Shown here: one piece after another, positions 7,109 to 10,822 of the stretch | How positions within the stretch are numbered: the stretch's first letter is position 1 | Layout of the letters: each line of letters starts with the position of its first letter | Source of the DNA: CAYMLQ01 sp964390795 | GTDB taxonomy: Bacteria > Verrucomicrobiota > Kiritimatiellia > RFP12 > UBA1067 | Assembly (NCBI GenBank): GCA_964390795.1 | Contig: CAYMLQ010000192.1 | Span: 1-10,822 of the forward strand | DNA length: 10,822 bases | Direction of reading: 5' to 3' | Translations under genes and position numbers: made by a program | Notes under the pieces: model-generated | Told to the model about the DNA's origin: nothing | What the model saw: the letters and a program-made list of their open reading frames with translations, nothing else | Databases searched by the model: none

Positions 7109-7152
7109 GCACGGGCGTCTCGCCCGTGCGGACCATGGGCGGGACGCCCATG
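7109..7152. repeat. Pair of GC-rich palindromes in the ROK/FAD gap
   Basis: Two perfect hairpins stand in tandem. GCACGGGCG (7109-7117) pairs with CGCCCGTGC (7121-7129) around TCT. CATGGGCG (7134-7141) pairs with CGCCCATG (7145-7152) around GGA. The stems share the GGGCG core but differ in their outer bases, as in paired REP-like elements. In the minus-strand message they lie 10-54 bases after the ROK stop codon. No U-run follows, so they are more likely a dispersed repeat or an mRNA-stability element than a Rho-independent terminator. Confidence 0.72.
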
Positions 7153-7161
7153 CCACCTAAC

Positions 7162-8079
7162 CTAACAGCCTTGTCCCGCCAGCCCGTCGAGACACACCGC
7201 CGCCGCGCCGAACAGCGACGCCTCGTACCCCAGCCGCGTCTGCTCGATCGCCACGTTCCGGCACTGCGGCAGCGCGTCGAGGTCGAACGCTTCGCGAATC
7301 GAGGGCAGCAGAAGCGCCAGCGCGTGCGCCACGCCGCCGCCGATATACACCCGCTCCGGATTCAGCACGTTGGCGGTCATCGCCAGCGCCCGCCCGATGT
7401 AGCGCCCCGCCTGCACAAACACCGCACGTGCAACCGGATCTCCCTGCGATGCAAGCTCTTCGCACCGCTTTGCGTCCGCCTCCAGCCCGGCCTCGCGCGC
7501 CAAACGGCCGATGGCCGTACCCGACGCGTGCGCCTCCAAACAGCCGAGCCCGCCGCAACCGCACTGACGCGGCGCAGCGAACTCAACTTTGACGTGGCCG
7601 ATCTCTCCCGCGCAAAAGCCTGCGCCGCGCACGAGGCGACCGTCCGCCACCACCGCGCCTCCGATCCCGGTGCTCACGGTCATCCAGACGAAATTATCGC
7701 TGCCCTGAGCAAAACGAAGCTCAGCCAGCGCGCAGGCGTTCACGTCATTTTCAATGAAGACCCGCTCCGACACGACGCCGAGCGCCGAGAGCAGCAACGG
7801 CCGCACGCAGAACGCGCCCCAGCCCGCCGAGGGCGAGCCCAGCACGCGGTCGCGGCCGTCCGTCATCGCGGGCAAACTCACGCCCACGCCAGCGAGCGAC
7901 TGCAGCCCCAGACCAAGCTCCGCAGCGCACCCAGCCAGCATCTCGCCGCACCTCGCGAAATACGCCGCGTGATCCGCCGTCGGCAGCGACGCTTGCCGCC
8001 GCGCCAACACCTCGCCGGTTTCGGTCATCACCGCAGTCAGCACCTTGGTGCCGCCGCCGTCTATCGCGCCTATATGCAT
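7162..8079 (-). CDS. ROK-family sugar kinase (glucokinase-like)
   Basis: A 305-residue cytoplasmic kinase that should phosphorylate a hexose or amino-hexose with ATP. Motifs in order: IDGGGTK (6-12), the phosphate-binding loop; FIENDVNACALAEL (108-121) with the likely catalytic base D112; TVSTGIGGA (134-142), the second phosphate loop; GEIGH (158-162), whose E and H contact sugar and zinc; CGCGGLGCLE (173-182), the ROK zinc signature; and LNPERVYIGGGV (239-250). Length and motif set are complete, so the enzyme looks active. Sugar specificity (glucose, mannose, GlcNAc, ManNAc or allose) cannot be decided by eye. The start is fixed by the need to include DGGGTK. The ATG overlaps the last 10 bases of the SIS gene, and no Shine-Dalgarno is present: the preceding message carries CCTCC repeats instead. 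Translation therefore probably depends on coupling to the SIS gene. Confidence 0.9.
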   Translation of the reverse strand: MHIGAIDGGGTKVLTAVMTETGEVLARRQASLPTADHAAYFARCGEMLAGCAAELGLGLQSLAGVGVSLPAMTDGRDRVLGSPSAGWGAFCVRPLLLSALGVVSERVFIENDVNACALAELRFAQGSDNFVWMTVSTGIGGAVVADGRLVRGAGFCAGEIGHVKVEFAAPRQCGCGGLGCLEAHASGTAIGRLAREAGLEADAKRCEELASQGDPVARAVFVQAGRYIGRALAMTANVLNPERVYIGGGVAHALALLLPSIREAFDLDALPQCRNVAIEQTRLGYEASLFGAAAVCLDGLAGQGC

Positions 8080-8723
8080 TGGAGGTTGGAGGTCGGAGGT
8101 CGGAGGTCGGCCTCTTTACCTTGAGCGTTGAGCGTTTCCCCGGCGGCCAGCCGCGCCAAGCCCGGACGCATGGCGCACACGAGGTCGTGGAAGTAGACGA
8201 GATGCAGGTCTTCCAGCAGTTCCATAGAGTCGGTCGGCGCGAGCAGGATGTGGTCGCACAGCGCTTTCATCTTGCCGCCGTCGCGACCGCCAAGACCGAT
8301 CGAGGTCAGCCCCATCTCCCGTGCAGTAATTAGCGCGTGAACAATGTTCGGCGAGTTGCCGCTCCCGCTGAAAGCGAGCACCACATCGCCCCTGCTGGCG
8401 TAGGTGCGCAGCAGGATGGAGTAGATCTCCTCGTACGAGAAGTCGTTCGCGAGGCAGGTCACGAGCGCGTTGGAGTCACTCAGGCAGAAGGCCCGGAAAC
8501 CCGGCGCGTCACCTGCGCGGCAGCCCTTTACCAGGTCGTTCGTCACATGCGACGCCGTGGCCGCGCTGCCGCCGTTGCCCATCAGAAACACCGTCCGACC
8601 TTCGGCCTTGGCCTGAAGCAGCACGTCACCGATTTCCGCCAGCTTGCCGAAATCCGTCCGCATCAGCCGTTCGGCGGCGTCAGCCGCATAGGCCGTCAAA
8701 CTCGCCTTCAAATCATTCGTCAC
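8070..8723 (-). CDS. SIS-domain sugar-phosphate isomerase, GmhA/DiaA-like
   Basis: A 217-residue cytoplasmic SIS protein related to sedoheptulose-7-phosphate isomerase. A GTG start at 8723 is chosen because AAGGAG sits 6 bases upstream; an ATG-initiated extension to 8855 would run into the preceding gene. Visible parts: GNGGSAATASH (49-59), the phosphate-binding turn; CLSDSNALVTCLANDFSYEEI (81 onward); AFSGSGNSPNIV (117-128); the IGLGGRDGGKMK segment; and LLEDLHLVYFH (169-179). Against E. coli GmhA as recalled, H59 and H179 match H61 and H180, but the catalytic E65 is D63 and Q172 is E171. A true GmhA function is therefore uncertain, and another ketose/aldose phosphate isomerase is plausible. 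The last ~20 residues (from about T197) are encoded by intergenic-type tandem repeats and are likely non-conserved. The stop overlaps the ROK start. Confidence 0.82.
   Translation of the reverse strand: MTNDLKASLTAYAADAAERLMRTDFGKLAEIGDVLLQAKAEGRTVFLMGNGGSAATASHVTNDLVKGCRAGDAPGFRAFCLSDSNALVTCLANDFSYEEIYSILLRTYASRGDVVLAFSGSGNSPNIVHALITAREMGLTSIGLGGRDGGKMKALCDHILLAPTDSMELLEDLHLVYFHDLVCAMRPGLARLAAGETLNAQGKEADLRPPTSNLQCI
8081..8136. repeat. Two 7-bp tandem repeat blocks at the SIS/ROK junction
   Basis: Plus-strand 8081-8108 is four consecutive heptamers, GGAGGTT followed by three GGAGGTC. After a 12-base gap, 8121-8134 is TTGAGCG twice, followed by TT. On the coding (minus) strand these read ACCTCCG/AACCTCC and CGCTCAA. 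They lie inside the 3' end of the SIS gene and immediately before the ROK ATG. A TTGAGCG-type array also occurs at 7084-7104 on the other flank of the ROK gene. Confidence 0.82.
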
Positions 8724-8735
8724 GGTGAACTCCTT
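8721..8735 (-). promoter_or_regulatory. Ribosome binding site and GTG start of the SIS gene
   Basis: On the minus strand AAGGAG (8735-8730), six bases, then GTG (8723-8721). This near-consensus site fixes a GTG start for the SIS protein. It argues against the upstream ATGs at 8750, 8768, 8777 and 8855, which lack such a site and lie in a tandem-repeat leader or inside the preceding gene. Confidence 0.75.
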
Positions 8736-8740
8736 AATTT

Positions 8741-8785
8741 TCGAGATCATCGAGAGCTTCGGACTCATCGAGACCATCGGGGAGG
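8741..8785. repeat. Degenerate 9-bp tandem repeat in the Gfo/SIS gap
   Basis: Five consecutive 9-base units on the plus strand, TCGAGATCA, TCGAGAGCT, TCGGACTCA, TCGAGACCA and TCGGGGAGG, fill most of the 76-base gap between the Gfo/Idh/MocA stop codon and the SIS ribosome site. The first four share TCGRG or TCGG at the start; the fifth is poor. It is transcribed as leader RNA within the operon. No function can be assigned. Confidence 0.5.
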
Positions 8786-8799
8786 GAATTAGCCAATCG

Positions 8800-10188
8800 T
8801 TACAGCGTCCAGCCTTCGCGGTACGGACGCTTGACAAACGCCTGTGCTTCCGCATCGTTGGTGACCTTCATGTTCGGACCGTCCCACAGCAGGCGGCGCT
8901 CGGGGAAGCGCACCGCGAGGTTGCCCAGCAGCACCATCTCGGCGAATGGCCCGGCGTAGTCGAAGTTGGAAATGGCGGGCTTGTTCTCCTTGATCGCCTG
9001 CAGCCAGTTCTTCTCGTGGCCAGCCTCGCCGCCGGGAATGCGCTCCAGCGTCTTGGGAGGCAGCTTGAACGCCTTCATCGACGTCTCTGGAATCAGCCGC
9101 GGGCTCTTGCCATAGCAGCCGCACATCAGCTTGCCCTTGTCTCCGATGAAAAGCACGCCGCCGTCGGAGTCGCCCATCTGGCGTCCTTCCTCCAGTTCCT
9201 CCGGGCGCGGCGGCAGGAGCCCGCCGTCCCACCAGGTAAGCGACAGCGGCGGCTGACCTTCGCGCTCGGGAAATTTGTAGCGTACGATGGAGGAGCGAGG
9301 GAAGTTCTCATTCTTCGGCTCGGTCTTTTTCCAAAAGCCGCCCCAGTAGGTCGAGATGTTGCCTTCGACACTGACAGGATACTTCAGTTTGAGCGACCAG
9401 TAAACGCAGTCCATGATATGGCAACCAAGGTCGCCAAGCGAACCCGTGCCAAAGTCGCACCACGCGCGCCAGCTCTGCGGATGGTAACACGGATGATACG
9501 GGCGGAGCGGCGCGGGGCCCAGCCACCTGTCCCAGTCGAAACCCGCGGGAACCGCAGGCGTGTCGGCCGGACGGCCAATCTCGATGCCCTGCGGCCATAC
9601 GGGGCGGTTGGTCCACGCGTGGACTTCGCGCACCGTGCCGATCGCGCCTGCCCAAATCCATTCGCAAACCATGCGCACGCCGTCGCCCGAGCGGCCTTGG
9701 TTGCCCATCTGCGTAATGACCTTACACTGGCGGGCGGCCTCAGTCATCGCACGTGCCTCACCGACCGAGTACGCCATCGGCTTCTGCACGTAGACGTGCT
9801 TGCCCGCGCGCATGCAGGCCATGGCGATCATCGCGTGCGTGTGGTCGGGCGTCGCGATGACCACGCCGTCGATGTCCTTCTGCTTATCGAGCATCTCGCG
9901 GAAGTCGGTGTAGACCTTCGCGCCGGGATTATCCTTGAACGTGTGCGCGGCATAGTTAGCGTCCACATCGCATAACGCCACGATGTTTTCACCCGCCTCG
10001 GCACACTTCTTGATATTGCCGCCGCCCATGCCGCCGACGCCGATGCCGGCGATGTTCAGCTTGCGGCTCGGAGGCGTCTGTCCGTTGAGTCCGAGCACAT
10101 GGCCCGGCACAACTTGGAACGCGGCCGTTGCGACGGCTGCGCGTTTGAGAAAGGATCGGCGTGCGATGGCACTAGGTTTTGCTGTCAT
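8800..10188 (-). CDS. Tat-signal Gfo/Idh/MocA-family NAD(P)-dependent oxidoreductase
   Basis: A 462-residue protein with an N-terminal twin-arginine signal (IARRSFLKRAA, hydrophobic run to about residue 32), so probably exported folded. AGGAG lies 5 bases before the ATG. The Rossmann motif GIGVGGMG spans 48-55, and D74 at the end of the second strand favours NAD(H). VVIATPDHTHAMIA (109-122) and GKHVYVQKP (129-137) are the family's cofactor and catalytic lysine regions; QKP replaces the common EKP and K136 is kept. GTGSLGDLGCHIMD (247-260) carries the typical catalytic-site histidine, H257. The C-terminal half has the long beta-sheet and WW/GG loops of the secreted PVC/Bacteroidetes subgroup and ends YREGWTL. 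Family members oxidise or epimerise sugars or, in GH109, hydrolyse glycosides through a bound NAD. The activity here is undetermined. It follows the first Gfo gene by 12 bp. Confidence 0.9.
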   Translation of the reverse strand: MTAKPSAIARRSFLKRAAVATAAFQVVPGHVLGLNGQTPPSRKLNIAGIGVGGMGGGNIKKCAEAGENIVALCDVDANYAAHTFKDNPGAKVYTDFREMLDKQKDIDGVVIATPDHTHAMIAMACMRAGKHVYVQKPMAYSVGEARAMTEAARQCKVITQMGNQGRSGDGVRMVCEWIWAGAIGTVREVHAWTNRPVWPQGIEIGRPADTPAVPAGFDWDRWLGPAPLRPYHPCYHPQSWRAWCDFGTGSLGDLGCHIMDCVYWSLKLKYPVSVEGNISTYWGGFWKKTEPKNENFPRSSIVRYKFPEREGQPPLSLTWWDGGLLPPRPEELEEGRQMGDSDGGVLFIGDKGKLMCGCYGKSPRLIPETSMKAFKLPPKTLERIPGGEAGHEKNWLQAIKENKPAISNFDYAGPFAEMVLLGNLAVRFPERRLLWDGPNMKVTNDAEAQAFVKRPYREGWTL

Positions 10189-10200
10189 GGTTACTCCTGA

Positions 10201-10822
10201 TTAGAACTCCCAGCCGGGCCGGATGAAAGGTTTGATCAGCGCGTTCGCCTGCGCGTTGTCGGACAGGCACTTCGAGGCGTCCCAGCCGATCTTGCCGGGA
10301 ATGCGCTGGGCCATGCAGCCGACGAGCATGCTCTCGACCAGCGGCACGGCGTGCTGCGTGTCGGAGGTGGTCTTGGCCAGGCCGAAGCAGGCGTCAACGA
10401 ACTCGCGGCGCTGGTTCTGGTCCTTGGCGCGCGGCAGCGTGACGGGAATGCCCGCGCAGGCCTCGTGCTTGGATATCGCCTTCATCTTTTCCTCGCCCTT
10501 CAGCGCGATGTAGCTGAACTCGCCGTAGTCGTCGGTGTTCACCATCACGCCCTTGTCGCCCATGATGAAGCAGCCGGTGGTCGGCACCTGGCCGAGGGTG
10601 GCGATGACCTGCGGCATGATCTCGGCCGCCGGTTTGCGGTAGCCGTCGTACCAGAAAAGCTCCACCGGCGGCTTGCTGCCGCGCGCGGCGTAGGTCAGGC
10701 GCACCTTGCTGAACTGCGGATAGGTGTCGTCGAACCGATCCGATATCTCCACGGCCTCGCCGGCCAAGACCTCGCCCAGCTCCAGCCCGCGGAACGCGAG
10801 GTTCATCGTGTGGCAGGCCATG
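10201..10822 (-). CDS. Gfo/Idh/MocA-family oxidoreductase, C-terminal part (gene runs off the window)
   Basis: About 207 C-terminal residues are visible; the Rossmann N-terminus lies beyond the right edge. The visible part opens with MACHTMNLAF, the family's conserved catalytic-site histidine region (usually preceded by a GD pair). It continues through a beta-sheet domain with VELFWYDG, an IMGDKG turn and a segment H(A)VPLVESMLVG.MAQRIPGKIGWD, and ends IRPGWEF. This C-terminus aligns by motif with that of the next gene (A.P..E..L.G..A.R.P.....WD ... R.GW), so the two are tandem but diverged paralogues. The ATG at 10821 is an internal methionine, not the start. The TAA stop is 12 bases before the next gene's ATG, which implies one transcript. 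Confidence 0.88.
   Translation of the reverse strand, partial: MACHTMNLAFRGLELGEVLAGEAVEISDRFDDTYPQFSKVRLTYAARGSKPPVELFWYDGYRKPAAEIMPQVIATLGQVPTTGCFIMGDKGVMVNTDDYGEFSYIALKGEEKMKAISKHEACAGIPVTLPRAKDQNQRREFVDACFGLAKTTSDTQHAVPLVESMLVGCMAQRIPGKIGWDASKCLSDNAQANALIKPFIRPGWEF

Noticed and set aside
7109..7152. Rho-independent terminator after the ROK gene
   Set aside because: The stems are perfect, but no U-run follows either hairpin on the minus strand.
8081..8108. CRISPR-like repeat
   Set aside because: The units are 7 bases long and directly adjacent, with no spacers.
7126..8124. 332-codon plus-strand open frame
   Set aside because: Antisense to the ROK gene, whose kinase and zinc motifs are complete; the frame starts within the palindromic repeat.
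8725..9975. 416-codon plus-strand open frame
   Set aside because: It lies opposite the well-supported Gfo/Idh/MocA gene, its first residues translate the 9-bp repeat, it has no family motifs, and long antisense frames are expected in GC-rich DNA.

Overview
This is a GC-rich window (by eye roughly 60-65% G+C, dipping between about 4320 and 4800). It probably comes from an uncultured member of the PVC group, most likely Kiritimatiellota or Verrucomicrobiota. That assignment is inference. It rests on a large secreted beta-strand-repeat (PATR-type) protein without an autotransporter barrel, twin-arginine Gfo/Idh/MocA and FAD oxidoreductases, a WbsX/GH99-like gene remnant, an AraC-type cupin, and short heptamer and palindromic intergenic repeats that I associate with such genomes. 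No rRNA, tRNA, CRISPR array, transposase or phage gene is visible.

Layout, left to right. (1) 147-3764, minus strand: one secreted 1205-residue protein made of two tandem homologous ~400-residue beta-repeat modules followed by a LamG-like segment. (2) 3931-4721, minus strand: a decayed stretch. It holds a WbsX/GH99-like gene reduced to its N- and C-terminal ends in different frames, preceded by an AraC-family sensor domain with no DNA-binding half. (3) 4722-4799: overlapping divergent promoters. (4) 4800-5558, plus strand: a stand-alone SagB-type nitroreductase. (5) 5642-10822, minus strand: a co-directional cluster that reads, in transcription order, Gfo/Idh/MocA (5' part outside the window), a second Gfo/Idh/MocA with a Tat signal, a GmhA-like SIS isomerase, a ROK sugar kinase, and a Tat-signal FAD-dependent oxidoreductase.

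The right-hand cluster looks like a carbohydrate-processing operon. Exported redox enzymes (Tat motifs on two proteins) would act on a sugar or glycoside outside the cytoplasm, while a SIS-fold isomerase and a ROK kinase handle the (phospho)sugar inside. Gene spacing is tight (12 bp between the Gfo genes, 76 bp before SIS, a 10-bp SIS/ROK overlap) until a 98-bp gap with a repeat element before the FAD gene. The substrate cannot be read from the sequence.

The most unusual structure is around the ROK gene. It is flanked on both sides by related 7-bp tandem repeats, and one block has become the coding sequence of the SIS protein's C-terminal tail. That block also places four CCTCC units (anti-Shine-Dalgarno-like) directly before the ROK start codon. 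I saw no clear novel defence or mobile system.
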